Below are positions 6,207 to 6,229 of a stretch of DNA of 6,229 bases, one piece after another; position 1 is the first letter of the stretch; each line of letters begins with the position of its first letter. Source of the stretch: an uncultured Clostridia bacterium (lineage in GTDB: Bacteria; Bacillota; Clostridia; Christensenellales; CAG-314). The translations under genes were made by a program, and so were the position numbers. The notes beneath the pieces were generated by a model. It was not told where the DNA came from and did no database searches. It worked only from the letters and a program-made list of their open reading frames with translations. The stretch covers positions 1 through 6,229 of the forward strand of contig CALLXO010000249.1 of NCBI GenBank assembly GCA_937875645.1, read 5' to 3'.

Positions 6207-6229
6207 ATTATGCTATTCAATTTTTATTG

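Overview
The window is almost entirely one very large, AT-rich reading frame on the + strand. It runs off the left edge and ends at a TAA at 5937-5939, followed by about 290 bp of non-coding DNA. The visible part of the protein is 1978 residues, and its true start lies upstream. The ATG at 381 is an internal methionine: the same frame is open from position 3 and encodes recognisable domains before 381. Everything points to a secreted or surface-exposed repeat protein. There is no sign of an enzyme, an RNA gene, CRISPR or a mobile-element gene.

Layout of the protein, numbering residue 1 at the codon at position 3: two InlB B-repeat-like (Listeria-Bacteroides repeat, Flg_new type) modules at residues ~13-139; five beta-sandwich modules resembling fibronectin type III at ~147-556; two more InlB B-repeat-like modules at ~557-696; a short cap at ~697-740; 45 BspA-type leucine-rich repeats (LRR_5 type) at ~741-1936; and a Trp-rich C-terminal module at ~1937-1978. 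The LRR units fall into a standard 23-residue class, a 22-residue class, a class of about 25 residues with an acidic FxEGSxLTxI strand, and four 56-64-residue units carrying an extra GVLY...YPxGKxG...VPxGV segment. No sorting signal or membrane segment is visible at the C-terminus, so any anchor must be at the missing N-terminus or act through binding domains.

The 3' intergenic region holds two strong intrinsic terminator hairpins (5995-6030 and 6172-6206). The first sits inside an 11-bp perfect inverted repeat (5965-5975 and 6033-6043). Between the terminators is a short stretch that reads like a decayed LRR unit (NYAF... followed by a leucine/proline strand), possibly a remnant of a lost paralogue or of an older 3' end of this gene.

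Organism: the base composition, the combination of InlB B-repeats, Fn3-like and BspA LRRs, and the C-terminal GW-type module suggest an uncultured anaerobic, gut-type Bacillota (Clostridia or relatives). This is inference; similar proteins occur in other host-associated bacteria and in some protists. Such proteins are generally thought to bind host surfaces, extracellular matrix or other microbes, but nothing here identifies a ligand. No novel system is evident. The most distinctive points are the size and internal organisation of the repeat tract and the structured intergenic tail.
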